Assembly (NCBI RefSeq): GCF_019317285.1
Contig: NZ_CP079218.1
Location: forward strand, 3,348,001 to 3,412,000
DNA length: 64,000 nt
Direction: 5' to 3'
DNA from: Pedobacter sp. D749
Lineage (GTDB): Bacteria > Bacteroidota > Bacteroidia > Sphingobacteriales > Sphingobacteriaceae
Below, piece by piece: positions 33,428 to 42,938 of the stretch (its first letter is position 1; every line of letters begins with the position of its first letter). A program made the position numbers and the translations under genes. Under the pieces are notes generated by a model. The model did no database searches. It saw nothing but the letters and a program-made list of their open reading frames with translations, and was not told where the DNA came from.

Positions 33428-33940
33428 TTATTGGGTATTTTGGCTCAGCAGTTGCTGAATTTTCTTTTTAATTTTCGAACTCAACGGCTTGGTGAAGGGC
33501 AAGAAATAATCTTCCAGTTCGCCATTTTTGTTCAGCAGGTATTTATGAAAGTTCCAACGGGGTTTCGAACTTAATTTTGCGTTTTGCTTTTTATCACTCA
33601 GGAACTGATAAAGTGGGTGAGCATGTTCACCACGAACCATAATCTTTTCAAAAACAGGGAATTTTACACCGTGGTTGATCTCGCAAAAAGATGCGATATC
33701 AGACCCATTTAAGGGTTCCTGTTTTCCAAAATCATTTGTGGGAAAGCCCAGAATTTCAAAATCAGGGCTGTTAATCTCGTCTTTAAGTTGCTGTAATTCT
33801 TTTAACTGTGGCGTAAAACCACATTCTGATGCGGTATTTACAATTAAAACAACTTTGTTGCGGTAGGCTGATAATGGCTGCTCTTCGCCATTAATTTTCT
33901 TAACCTTAAACGAATAAATATTCGGAATGCGTTCCTGCAT
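33428..33940 (-). CDS. Glutathione-peroxidase-family peroxidase
   Basis: This 170-residue thioredoxin-fold protein has the peroxidatic Cys40 in NTASECGFTPQ, the GFPTNDFGKQEP motif (Asn/Gln partners), and KPRWNFHKYLLNKNG containing the active-site Trp and Asn. It is the Cys rather than selenocysteine type. The usual resolving Cys in a FPVFEK region is absent; Cys83-like residue in ASFCEINHG may serve. Many bacterial members use thioredoxin or bacillithiol instead of glutathione. The neighbour bshB1 makes bacillithiol a reasonable guess. Confidence 0.92.
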   Translation of the reverse strand: MQERIPNIYSFKVKKINGEEQPLSAYRNKVVLIVNTASECGFTPQLKELQQLKDEINSPDFEILGFPTNDFGKQEPLNGSDIASFCEINHGVKFPVFEKIMVRGEHAHPLYQFLSDKKQNAKLSSKPRWNFHKYLLNKNGELEDYFLPFTKPLSSKIKKKIQQLLSQNTQ

Positions 33941-33946
33941 TATATG

Positions 33947-34561
33947 TTATTGATAAAATCCTGACGTACGGATAATAGACTCTATATCTCTATCTGTATT
34001 CGGATCGTAAGTACTTTTTAAATTATGTCCTACCACACGGGCAACAATCTGATAAGAAAATGCAGCGAAACCTCCTTTGGTTTGCTTTACTATATCGTAT
34101 GTTGTTCTGCCTACTTCGCGGTCGATCAGTTTTGTTAAAATCTGACCTTGAGTAATCGTTAATTCCTTTATTTCGCGGTTAAACATGTCTTTAATTTCTT
34201 TATCACATTGTTTAACCAGTTGTTTCTGTTCTTTTTTCTCGGGAGTCCGCGCCAAATCCTGTTCCAATTGCTCGTATCGGCGTTTTGCAAACAGCGCATA
34301 AGGCATTACTTTTAATACGTTATACCTTAAACGATTGTAGGCAGCCTGTTCTGCCGGCGATTTCCAGATTCTGGCTGCGTAAATGTTAACCTCATTAAGT
34401 TGCATCCAGGGAATCATGACACCATTATCGTTTGTTGAGGCTACTCTAATCGTATCGCTTTTACCCTTTTTTGGAAATACAGGTGCAGCAGGATCCTGGG
34501 CTCGTAGCGAAATGCTGCAAATCATTACAATAGAAAGAAAAAAGAGCCCTTTAAATTTCAT
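33947..34561 (-). CDS. DUF4294 exported protein
   Basis: This 204-residue protein has a signal peptide (MKFKGLFFLSIVMICSISLRAQ). The DUF4294 core includes NGVMIPWMQLNEVNIYAARIWKSPAEQAAYNRLRYNVLKVMPYAL, a Glu/Lys-rich helix, and ELTITQGQILTKLIDREVGRTTYDIVKQTKGGFAAFSYQIVARVVGHNLKSTYDP. The family is confined to Bacteroidetes and has no known function. It is first in the operon with the peroxidase and bshB1, 16 nt below a TAACTTTG promoter box. Confidence 0.88.
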   Translation of the reverse strand: MKFKGLFFLSIVMICSISLRAQDPAAPVFPKKGKSDTIRVASTNDNGVMIPWMQLNEVNIYAARIWKSPAEQAAYNRLRYNVLKVMPYALFAKRRYEQLEQDLARTPEKKEQKQLVKQCDKEIKDMFNREIKELTITQGQILTKLIDREVGRTTYDIVKQTKGGFAAFSYQIVARVVGHNLKSTYDPNTDRDIESIIRTSGFYQ

Positions 34562-34576
34562 AAATTTATACTTTTA

Positions 34577-34584
34577 CAAAGTTA
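34577..34584 (-). promoter_or_regulatory. TAnnTTTG box of the DUF4294-gpx-bshB1 operon
   Basis: The complementary strand reads TAACTTTG, a perfect -7 box 16 nt before the DUF4294 start. No -33 TTTG was found at the expected distance. Confidence 0.5.
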
Positions 34585-34671
34585 GGTGTTATTTCATATA
34601 TTAGTTGTTTCACAAAACTAATATAAGTTTTATTCATAAATAAGACGCAAATTTTTACGCAAAAAATACAA

Positions 34672-36879
34672 ATGAAAACAGAGTTAGTGATTGATTTAGA
34701 GGCGGAAAAGCAAGAGATTCTAAAAAGATATAGGGCATTACTACGGGCAAGCAAATCTACTTTACAAAAGGGCGATAAAAAAGAAATCAGAAAAGCTTTT
34801 GATATGGCACTGGAAAGCCATAAAGATATGCGCCGTAAATCTGGCGAACCTTACATCTACCACCCTATCGCTGTCGCGCAGATTGCTGCTGAAGAAGTTG
34901 GATTAGGAACAACCTCCATTGTATGTGCCTTGCTACACGATGTGGTAGAGGACACCGATATTACTTTAGAAGATATTGAACGTGAGTTTGGTAAAAAAAC
35001 CGCTAAAATTATTGATGGTTTGACCAAAATATCTGGCGTTTTCGATACCAACAGCTCTTTACAGGCTGAGAATTTCCGCAAAATGCTGCTTACCCTGGCG
35101 GATGACGTGAGGGTAATCCTGATCAAACTTGCCGATCGTTTGCACAACATGCGTACAATGGATTTTATGCCCCGCCACAAGCAGCTTAAAATCGCTTCAG
35201 AAACTATTTATTTATACGCTCCATTAGCCCATAGATTGGGTTTATACGCCATAAAATCAGAGTTGGAAGATCTTTCGATGAAATATCTTGATCCTGATAC
35301 TTATAAGTTCATCGCTAAAAAATTAAATGAGAAAAAAGCAGAACGTGCGCTTTTCATTAAAAAATTCGTGGAGCCGATTGATGAGATTGTTCACGAGCAA
35401 GGTTTAGTAGCCGATGTTTACGGCAGGCCGAAGTCAATCCACTCCATCTGGAACAAGATGAAAAAGAAAAATATCCCTTTCGAAGAGGTGTATGATCTTT
35501 TTGCCATCCGGATTATTTTGGACTCGGCCCCAGAAAATGAAAAGGCTGATTGCTGGAAAGCGTATTCAATTGTGACCGATTTATACCGCCCCAATCCTGA
35601 TCGTTTACGCGATTGGGTTTCGTCACCAAAAGGGAATGGTTACGAAAGTTTGCACACTACGGTAATGGGTCCACGCGGACAATGGGTTGAAGTACAGATC
35701 CGTACACAACGGATGAACGAAATTGCAGAGAAAGGTTTCGCCGCACACTGGAAATACAAAGAATCGAGTAACGATAATGGTCTGGATCAGTGGATCCAGA
35801 AAGTGCGCGAAATGTTGAGCAATCCAGAAGCCAATGCTTTAGATTTCCTTGATGATTTCAAAATGAATCTTTTCTCTGATGAGATTTTTATTTTCACGCC
35901 AAAAGGTGCTTTAATCCAGTTGCCTTTAGGCGCTACCGCATTGGATTTTGCTTTCGAGATCCACACCGACGTGGGTGCAACCTGTATCGGAGCTAAAGTA
36001 AACCATAAGCTGGTTCCCATTTCATATAAACTGCAAAATGGCGATCAGGTCGAGATTATTACCTCGAGCAAACAAACCCCAAAAGAAGATTGGTTAAACG
36101 TGGTAGTTACTGCTAAAGCCAAATCTAAAATTAAGTCATCGCTAAAAGAAGAAAAGCGGAAAATTGCTGAAAACGGAAAAGAAATCTTAGAAAGAAAGCT
36201 AAAGTCATTAAAAATCACTTATAATACCGATAATATACAAAAGCTTAGCTATTTCTTTAAGTTGCCTTCTACACAGGAGCTTTTTGTAAATGTTGCCTTG
36301 GGCAAAATCGAGCTGAAAGACATAAAAGAATACCTGTCTAGCGAGAAAGAGGTTGAAAACCGTAGCCCGGAACGTCCTGAAAACCTTTCGGTTGATGGGA
36401 TCAAGAGTAAAATTAAAGGTGGCGAATCTGATATTTTGCTGATTGGCGAAGATATGCAGCGCATTGATTATACCTTGGCTGCATGTTGCAATCCCATTCC
36501 TGGAGATGATGTTTTTGGATTCATCACCGTGAGCGAAGGCATTAAAATACATCGTACAAATTGTCCGAATGCAGCACAGTTAATGGCCAATTATGGTTAT
36601 CGTGTGGTAAAAGCCAAATGGAACAAACAGCAGGAATTAACTTTCTTAACCGGCTTACGGATTGTAGGTATTGATGATGTAGGCTTGATCAACAACATCA
36701 CCAGGGTTATTTCTACGGACTTTAAAGTAAATATGCGCTCGATTACTGTTGATACCAATGAGGGGATTTTTGATGGTTCGATTATGATTTTTGTAAACGA
36801 TACCGAACACTTGGAAAACCTGATTAAAAATTTATTAAAAGTTAGAGGGGTAACCGGAGTAACGAGGTTTGATGCCTAA
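34672..36879 (+). CDS. rel: Bifunctional (p)ppGpp synthetase/hydrolase (Rel/SpoT type)
   Basis: This 735-residue protein has full Rel organisation. The N-terminal HD hydrolase domain shows YIYHPIAVAQIAAE (His64) and LLHDVVEDTDITLEDIE (His89, Asp90). The synthetase domain shows RPKSIHSIWNKMK, YDLFAIRII and GNGYESLHTTV. A TGS domain (IFIFTPKGALIQLPLGATALDFAF), a linker with conserved cysteines (LAACCNPIPGDDVFGF) and a C-terminal ACT domain follow. Both active sites look intact. It governs the stringent response at the ribosome. The downstream order Fur-family gene then purA is often conserved in Bacteroidetes. Confidence 0.96.
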   Translation: MKTELVIDLEAEKQEILKRYRALLRASKSTLQKGDKKEIRKAFDMALESHKDMRRKSGEPYIYHPIAVAQIAAEEVGLGTTSIVCALLHDVVEDTDITLEDIEREFGKKTAKIIDGLTKISGVFDTNSSLQAENFRKMLLTLADDVRVILIKLADRLHNMRTMDFMPRHKQLKIASETIYLYAPLAHRLGLYAIKSELEDLSMKYLDPDTYKFIAKKLNEKKAERALFIKKFVEPIDEIVHEQGLVADVYGRPKSIHSIWNKMKKKNIPFEEVYDLFAIRIILDSAPENEKADCWKAYSIVTDLYRPNPDRLRDWVSSPKGNGYESLHTTVMGPRGQWVEVQIRTQRMNEIAEKGFAAHWKYKESSNDNGLDQWIQKVREMLSNPEANALDFLDDFKMNLFSDEIFIFTPKGALIQLPLGATALDFAFEIHTDVGATCIGAKVNHKLVPISYKLQNGDQVEIITSSKQTPKEDWLNVVVTAKAKSKIKSSLKEEKRKIAENGKEILERKLKSLKITYNTDNIQKLSYFFKLPSTQELFVNVALGKIELKDIKEYLSSEKEVENRSPERPENLSVDGIKSKIKGGESDILLIGEDMQRIDYTLAACCNPIPGDDVFGFITVSEGIKIHRTNCPNAAQLMANYGYRVVKAKWNKQQELTFLTGLRIVGIDDVGLINNITRVISTDFKVNMRSITVDTNEGIFDGSIMIFVNDTEHLENLIKNLLKVRGVTGVTRFDA

Positions 36880-36903
36880 GTGAGTCCATAGTCGGTAGTC
36901 GAA

Positions 36904-36944
36904 AGTCCAGAGTCTCATCTTATGATGGATAAAGACTCTGGACT
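36904..36944. repeat. 12-bp inverted repeat between rel and the Fur-family gene
   Basis: AGTCCAGAGTCT (36904-36915) and AGACTCTGGACT (36933-36944) form a perfect hairpin without a following T-run. It may attenuate rel transcription. The text resembles the AGTCCGAAGTC-style repeats at 820-850 and 1680-1705. Confidence 0.55.
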
Positions 36945-37013
36945 TCAGACTAAACATTTAGCAAATCTATGTAATCATTTCATCGGTCTAATCATTTTTC
37001 AAAACTATTTACC

Positions 37014-37021
37014 TACCTTTG
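37014..37021 (+). promoter_or_regulatory. TAnnTTTG box of the Fur-family gene
   Basis: TACCTTTG lies 18 nt before the ATG at 37039. It excludes the upstream in-frame start at 36922, which would precede the transcription start. Confidence 0.6.
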
Positions 37022-37038
37022 AATGGAGTTTAAAAACT

Positions 37039-37536
37039 ATGTCTGAACAAAAAACAAATGAGCTCGTTCGCAAGATTTTTGAGGCTTATTTAGAAAACAA
37101 AAATCTACGTAAAACACCAGAGCGTTTCGCTATATTGGAAGAAATATATTCAAGAAACGACCACTTTGATGTAGAAACCCTTTATATCCACATGAAAAAC
37201 CAAAAGTACCGTGTAAGTCGTGCTACGGTTTATAATACATTGGAGTTATTGGTTTCATGCGATTTAGTTACCAAGCACCAGTTTGGTAAAAACATGGCAC
37301 AATTCGAAAAATCTTATGGTTACCGCCAGCACGATCACGTGATCTGTATCGAATGCGGTAAAGTAGTAGAATTCTGCGATCCCCGAATCCACCAGATCCA
37401 AACCATGGTTGGTGATCTTTTAAAATTTGATGTTAAACATCATTCGTTGAATCTTTATGGTTTCTGTTCTGACTGCAGTATGGCCAGGAAAGTTAGCGAA
37501 AGTGCGGCTACAGTCGAAAAAATCAAACAAAATTAA
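37039..37536 (+). CDS. Fur-family metal-dependent transcriptional regulator
   Basis: The ATG at 37039 gives 165 residues: a winged helix with LRKTPERFAILEEIYSRNDHFDVETLYIHMKNQKYRVSRATVYNTLELLV, then the metal-binding dimer domain with HDHVICIECGKVVEFCDP and a terminal GFCSDC. Two CxxC pairs give the structural zinc site. Whether it responds to iron, zinc or peroxide cannot be told; the HH-rich hinge suits Fur, Zur or PerR. It lies between rel and purA with 38 nt to purA, so readthrough into purA is possible. Confidence 0.92.
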   Translation: MSEQKTNELVRKIFEAYLENKNLRKTPERFAILEEIYSRNDHFDVETLYIHMKNQKYRVSRATVYNTLELLVSCDLVTKHQFGKNMAQFEKSYGYRQHDHVICIECGKVVEFCDPRIHQIQTMVGDLLKFDVKHHSLNLYGFCSDCSMARKVSESAATVEKIKQN

Positions 37537-37571
37537 ATCAAAATACAAATAAAACCAGCTTAATTTATTAA

Positions 37572-38855
<1,284 letters not shown>

Positions 38856-38866
38856 AAACATAATTC

Positions 38867-38939
38867 GTCATGCTGAATTTATTTCAGCATCTATCTACTC
38901 TATTAACACTAATAGACCCTGAAATAAATTCAGGGTGAC
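38867..38939. repeat. Paired GTCAT-family hairpins after purA
   Basis: The left unit (38867-38892) holds TGCTGAA...TTCAGCA, and the right unit (38914-38939) holds CCCTGAA...TTCAGGG in inverted orientation. The two-base differences are compensated within each unit, so each keeps its own hairpin. Confidence 0.75.
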
Positions 38940-38955
38940 AATCAATTAAAGAAAG

Positions 38956-38980
38956 GCAATCCATAGCGGATTGCTTTTTT
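38956..38980 (+). terminator. Rho-independent terminator downstream of purA
   Basis: GCAATCC (38956-38962) pairs with GGATTGC (38968-38974), followed by six T. Confidence 0.85.
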
Positions 38981-38987
38981 CATTTAA

Positions 38988-39031
38988 GAGTTGTCAACTT
39001 AATAACTACAGCGCTAAAAAGTTGACAACTC
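38988..39031. repeat. 13-bp inverted repeat, second copy of the fmt-downstream hairpin
   Basis: GAGTTGTCAACTT (38988-39000) and AAGTTGACAACTC (39019-39031) repeat the arms found at 13170-13214; the loops differ. It lies just upstream of the toxin-antitoxin promoter. Confidence 0.8.
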
Positions 39032-39065
39032 TTTGCCAATTGAGATAGTAAATTGATTTCAACAG

Positions 39066-39097
39066 TTTGTTTTCCTTCTTCAATTTAGTTATTTTTG
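39066..39097 (+). promoter_or_regulatory. Promoter of the toxin-antitoxin pair
   Basis: TTTG (39066-39069), a 20-nt spacer and TATTTTTG (39090-39097) match the -33/-7 consensus. The box ends 18 nt before the antitoxin ATG at 39115. Confidence 0.65.
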
Positions 39098-39114
39098 AGT
39101 ATAAATATTTTATT

Positions 39115-39342
39115 ATGGCAACTATCTTAGAAAGCGAAATGCTAAATTATTTTACCCAGCTAGACGATGCCGAAAAAACTTCTGTAATAAAAATGCTTAA
39201 AGCATTTATAAAAGGGAAAAAAGAAAATTCAAATGTTACCATTGAAGCTTATAATAATGAACTTTTAGCCGCAGAGCATGAGTTTAAAAACCGCAATTAT
39301 ATTTCTCATGATGAGTTATTAAATGAGATTAAAAGTTGGTAA
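39115..39342 (+). CDS. Putative antitoxin of a ParE/RelE-type system
   Basis: The 75-residue protein begins MATILESEMLNYFTQLDDAEKTSVIKMLKAFIKGKK and ends SHDELLNEIKSW. It is acidic and helical, with a C-terminal part similar in style to toxin-binding tails (ELLAAEHEFKNRNYISHDELL). Size, order and a 7-nt overlap with the ParE-like gene make it the antitoxin. A DNA-binding fold is not obvious, so autoregulation is uncertain. Confidence 0.75.
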   Translation: MATILESEMLNYFTQLDDAEKTSVIKMLKAFIKGKKENSNVTIEAYNNELLAAEHEFKNRNYISHDELLNEIKSW

Positions 39343-39641
39343 CCAAACATCTTGAAATTGTCTGGACTAAGCCAGCCAAAAACCAATTAAGAGAAATCTA
39401 TAATTACATAGGCCAAGAATCTGTCCAAAATGCAATAAAGGTTATAAATGATTTAACCCAAGCAGTAGAAAATATAGTTCAGTATCCTGAAAAATATAAG
39501 ATTGATCAATATAAAAAAGATAACGACGGGACATATCGTGCTTTTGAAAAACATCATTTTAGGATATCTTATCGAAACGAAAATCAGATAATAAGAATAT
39601 TAAGGGTTAGGCATACCAAAATGAATCCTAAAAAACATTAA
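39336..39641 (+). CDS. ParE/RelE-family toxin
   Basis: This 101-residue basic protein starts with TTG overlapping the antitoxin gene by 7 nt. The ParE/RelE fold is visible: LEIVWTKPAKNQLREIYNYIGQESVQNAIKVINDLTQAVENIVQYP, a central KYKIDQYKKDNDGTYRAFEKHHFRISYRNENQIIRILRVRHTKMNP. ParE toxins poison gyrase and RelE toxins cleave ribosome-bound mRNA; the sequence does not decide between them, though the long N-terminal helical hairpin is more ParE-like. Confidence 0.88.
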   Translation: MVTKHLEIVWTKPAKNQLREIYNYIGQESVQNAIKVINDLTQAVENIVQYPEKYKIDQYKKDNDGTYRAFEKHHFRISYRNENQIIRILRVRHTKMNPKKH

Positions 39642-39706
39642 TTTACGATGCTAATCATAATTCCAAAAGATAAAAATTAATTTCTTACAATTACCATCTC
39701 TATTTT

Positions 39707-39714
39707 TACCTTTG
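39707..39714 (+). promoter_or_regulatory. TAnnTTTG box immediately before pabB
   Basis: TACCTTTG ends 7 nt before the TTG start codon at 39722, predicting a leader of only a few bases. The same arrangement is seen at cmk. Confidence 0.6.
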
Positions 39715-39721
39715 CGGCAGC

Positions 39722-40978
39722 TTGAAAACCCCGCAAAACATATCCGATTTCAAACAAAAAGCATTACACTGGGCTAACCAGTTCGAGGTTTGCTGCTTTT
39801 TAGATTCAAATAACTACAAAGATGCTTATTCAGCTTACGACTTCATTATCGTGGCCGGTGCTCATGCAGAACTAAAATGTGGACCAGGAAATGCATTTGA
39901 TCAGCTAAAAAGTTTTCATTCTCAACATCAGCAGTGGATTTTCGGATTTTTCAGTTACGACCTGAAAAACGAAATCGAAGACCTTCAATCTAATCATCCT
40001 GATCATTTAAATTTCCCAGATCTATATTTTTTTGTTCCAAAACACCTCATAGCCTTCAAAAATGGCAATGTTGAGGTTCTGATTGGTCCTGAATCGATTT
40101 TAGCGGACATAAATTCCTTTCAGCTTAACACAGGAACCCAATCTAAAAAAGTAACGATAGCGCAACGATTGTCTAAGGACCAATATATTCAAAAAGTAGG
40201 CACCTTAAGAGATCATATTATTCGTGGCGATATTTATGAAGTTAATTTCTGTCAGGAGTTTTTTGCCGAAAATATAAAAATAGACCCCATTCAAACTTTT
40301 GAGGCGCTAAATCAAGTCTCTCCCACCCCTTTTGCAGGTTATTTTAAGGTTTATGGTAAATATATTTTATCTGCCACACCAGAAAGATTTTTGTGCAAAC
40401 GTGGCTCAAAACTTACCTCGCAGCCCATTAAAGGCACAGCTAAAAGAAGTTCTGATCTGGCAGAAGATGAAGCCATAAAACTGCAGCTTAGAAACGACAT
40501 TAAAGAACAGGCAGAAAATGTAATGATTGTTGACCTGGTACGCCACGACCTTACCAAATCGGCCGTTAAGGGTTCTGTTAAAGTCGATGAGTTATTCGGC
40601 ATTTACAGCTTCCCACAGGTGCACCAGATGATTTCTACCATTAGCTGTGACCTAAATCCAGAAGTCCATTTTATTGATGCCATTAAAAATGCGTTCCCAA
40701 TGGGCTCCATGACGGGGGCTCCAAAGATTAAAGCAATGAAATTGATCGAAGAATACGAAGTCACCAAAAGAGGAATATATTCTGGCTCTTTTGGCTGCAT
40801 TAATCCTGATGGTGATTTCGATTTTAACGTGGTAATCCGCAGCATCTTGTATAATGCCGATTCCAAATATTTATCTTTTCAGGTTGGAGGAGCGATTACT
40901 TATCAAAGTGATGCAGTATTGGAATATGAAGAATGTCTGTTGAAAGCCAGCGCGATTTTGAAGGTATTAGGAGGTTAA
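39722..40978 (+). CDS. pabB: Aminodeoxychorismate synthase component I (PabB-like)
   Basis: This 418-residue chorismate-utilising enzyme shows RGDIYEVNFCQEFFAEN, SATPERFLCKRGSKLTSQPIKGTAKR, ENVMIVDLVRHDLTKSAVKGSVKVDELF and the GSMTGAPKIKAMKLIEEYE motif. The PIKGT segment (Lys in place of the anthranilate synthase Ala context) favours PabB over TrpE. PabB makes 4-amino-4-deoxychorismate from chorismate; the pabC-like gene at 14534 would complete p-aminobenzoate synthesis. The start is TTG, 8 nt from the end of the -7 box; there is no later conserved Met. Confidence 0.88.
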   Translation: MKTPQNISDFKQKALHWANQFEVCCFLDSNNYKDAYSAYDFIIVAGAHAELKCGPGNAFDQLKSFHSQHQQWIFGFFSYDLKNEIEDLQSNHPDHLNFPDLYFFVPKHLIAFKNGNVEVLIGPESILADINSFQLNTGTQSKKVTIAQRLSKDQYIQKVGTLRDHIIRGDIYEVNFCQEFFAENIKIDPIQTFEALNQVSPTPFAGYFKVYGKYILSATPERFLCKRGSKLTSQPIKGTAKRSSDLAEDEAIKLQLRNDIKEQAENVMIVDLVRHDLTKSAVKGSVKVDELFGIYSFPQVHQMISTISCDLNPEVHFIDAIKNAFPMGSMTGAPKIKAMKLIEEYEVTKRGIYSGSFGCINPDGDFDFNVVIRSILYNADSKYLSFQVGGAITYQSDAVLEYEECLLKASAILKVLGG

Positions 40979-41339
40979 TTGGTTCATTAGTTCAATTGTC
41001 ATTAGTTCACTTGCCATTCATTAGCCAGTTTGTCATTCTGAACGCAGTGAAGAATCTCTTCTACCTTAGTTGTAGCGTCTCGCTATGACTTAACCACCGC
41101 TAAGTTATTATTCAAATAAGAAGGTCTTAGCGAGACGCTAAAACCAGGACGTTAGAGTATGTCATTCTGAACGCAGTGAAGAATCTTTTTATTTCTTGCT
41201 GTATCCTCCCGTAATCGTTTTACACTTTCGAATTGCAGATTCTTCGTAAACTCAGAATGACAATTTTCGGCAAACAAAAAAGGCGGAATGCTCTGCATCA
41301 TGCAAAACCTTCCACCCTTCTACTTTCAAGCCTTCTACC
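40979..41339. other. Repeat-dense, gene-free interval
   Basis: It contains a GTTCATTAG/GTCATTAG run (40980-41028), also found after cmk. A 27-bp direct repeat TGTCATTCTG...AAGAATCT occurs at 41031-41057 and 41160-41186 (period 129), with an inverted relative at 41237-41262. A perfect 13-bp inverted repeat TAGCGTCTCGCTA (41073-41085) pairs with TAGCGAGACGCTA (41128-41140). No coding sequence is supported. Confidence 0.8.
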
Positions 41340-42146
41340 TTATTTCTTGTAATACTGTTGTGCTTCAGGCAAATATTTTTGAATTTGTGCAATACGTGTA
41401 GCATCGCTTGGGTGGGTGCTTAAAAATTCAGCCGGCTTTTGGGCTCCTGCAGATGCAGCCGACATTCTATTCCAGAAACTGGTCGCATTTTGCGGATTAT
41501 ATCCGGCCATGGCCATAAAAATCAAGCCCAAACGATCGGCCTCTAATTCCTGGTTACGACTGAATTTTAACATCGCAACTGGTGTACCAACGCCATATAG
41601 GGTATTAAAAATAGACTGCGTTTTAGGGTTTTTAGACAAAGCAACTCCCGCTGCTGCGCCAACACCCTGGGCAACCATTTCCTGCGACATACGTTCAGCT
41701 GAGTGACCCGCAATAGCATGCGCAATCTCATGCCCCATAACAGTTGCTAAACCAGCGTCATCCTGCGTAACAGGCAAAATACCGGTATAAACTACAATCT
41801 TCCCTCCTGGCATACACCAGGCATTTTTTTCATTGTTCTGTACTACATTAACTTCCCATTGATAATCAGCAATCAGATTACCATAATTATTGCTGTTCAT
41901 ATAAGATTTTACAGCTGTAATTAACCTGCTTCCAACCGTTTTCACTTTTAAGGCCTGGGCATTTGAAGCGGGTAAAACGGTAGATTTATTTTCTGTTAAA
42001 AAGGTACTATAGGCTTGGAATGCCATTGGCAAAACCTGATCGTTACTAACTAAATCAAATCGACTACGTCCTGTTAAAGGAACTGTAGAACATGAGTTAA
42101 ATAATAAAATCCCAGCAACACTTGCTGTTAAAAATAACTTTTTCAT
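41340..42146 (-). CDS. M48-family metalloprotease lipoprotein (LoiP/BepA-like)
   Basis: The protein is 268 residues. The lipoprotein signal ends LLFNSCST (Cys19). The zinc motif HEIAH (His139, Glu140, His143) lies in AGLATVMGHEIAHAIAGHSAERM, with the third ligand region NQELEADRLGLIFMAMAGYNP. A conserved WCMPGGKIVVYTGIL and C-terminal STHPSDATRIAQI complete the family pattern. Periplasmic relatives act in outer-membrane protein and LPS quality control. It is last in a complementary-strand run after plsY (95 nt gap). Confidence 0.93.
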   Translation of the reverse strand: MKKLFLTASVAGILLFNSCSTVPLTGRSRFDLVSNDQVLPMAFQAYSTFLTENKSTVLPASNAQALKVKTVGSRLITAVKSYMNSNNYGNLIADYQWEVNVVQNNEKNAWCMPGGKIVVYTGILPVTQDDAGLATVMGHEIAHAIAGHSAERMSQEMVAQGVGAAAGVALSKNPKTQSIFNTLYGVGTPVAMLKFSRNQELEADRLGLIFMAMAGYNPQNATSFWNRMSAASAGAQKPAEFLSTHPSDATRIAQIQKYLPEAQQYYKK

Positions 42147-42171
42147 AAATGCGATTTTAAATGATTAGTAA

Positions 42172-42183
42172 TACCTATAGGTA
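42172..42183. promoter_or_regulatory. Perfect 12-bp palindrome upstream of the M48 gene
   Basis: TACCTATAGGTA is self-complementary over 12 bp and lies 25 nt upstream of the M48 start codon. It may be an operator; no second copy was noticed. Confidence 0.3.
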
Positions 42184-42241
42184 AAGTCGATGATTAAACA
42201 GTAAGCCTATAAATAAGTTTTAAAGAAATGTGTTTTGTTAA

Positions 42242-42889
42242 TTAATTAGTCTTCTTCCTAAACAAATACACTTTAGATTCTTTGCCTTTCAGCAATCTTT
42301 CGAGATTTTTTTGGTGCGTAACTAAGATTAAAATACAAACCACCATGCCATAAAGCACTTCAGATTTGATGGAAACCTGAAACAAGAAAACTACACTTAG
42401 CGGAAAAGTAAATCCGGCGCAAATAGAGCTTAATGAAACATATTTAGTTAACAACAATACCACCACAAAAACCAGAACGCAAAGCATAGATGCTTCGAAG
42501 TTAACTGCTAAAATCATTCCAAAAAGTGTGGCTACTCCTTTCCCCCCCCTGAAACCCGCAAAAACAGGAAATAAATGTCCCATTACCGCGGTCACCCCCA
42601 AGGCAAGTTGGTAGTTAACAAAAACAACTGAATTTTGTGGTCCGGTAACCGACATACCGATCAGATAGGCAAGATTGGTTGCAGTATAACCTTTTGCAAT
42701 GTCAATGATCATAACAGCAATTCCGGCTTTTTTGCCCAGTACCCTAAAAGTATTGGTTGCACCCGCATTGCCACTTCCGTATTCCCTTACATCAACTCCA
42801 TAGAATGCCTGACCAAGCCATACAGCTGTTGGTATAGATCCAAAAAGGTAAGCAATTAATAACGCGCTGAGAGAATAAACCGTAACCAT
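42242..42889 (-). CDS. plsY: Acyl-phosphate:glycerol-3-phosphate acyltransferase PlsY
   Basis: This 215-residue, five-helix membrane enzyme has the three signature motifs: LFGSIPTAVWLG, REYGSGNAGATNTFRVLGKKAG and HLFPVFAGFRGGKGVATLFG. PlsY transfers an acyl group from acyl phosphate to glycerol-3-phosphate to make lysophosphatidic acid in phospholipid synthesis. It lies 49 nt after nadC on the same strand. The DUF4783-nadC-plsY order is common in Bacteroidetes. Confidence 0.96.
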   Translation of the reverse strand: MVTVYSLSALLIAYLFGSIPTAVWLGQAFYGVDVREYGSGNAGATNTFRVLGKKAGIAVMIIDIAKGYTATNLAYLIGMSVTGPQNSVVFVNYQLALGVTAVMGHLFPVFAGFRGGKGVATLFGMILAVNFEASMLCVLVFVVVLLLTKYVSLSSICAGFTFPLSVVFLFQVSIKSEVLYGMVVCILILVTHQKNLERLLKGKESKVYLFRKKTN

Positions 42890-42938
42890 AGCCTACAATG
42901 ATACAAAAAATAAGCTTTCAATTTTATAGCAAATCACT

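Noticed and set aside
36922..37038. Longer Fur-family protein starting at 36922
   Set aside because: The start lies in a hairpin repeat and upstream of the TACCTTTG promoter box; the 39 extra residues are unlike Fur proteins.
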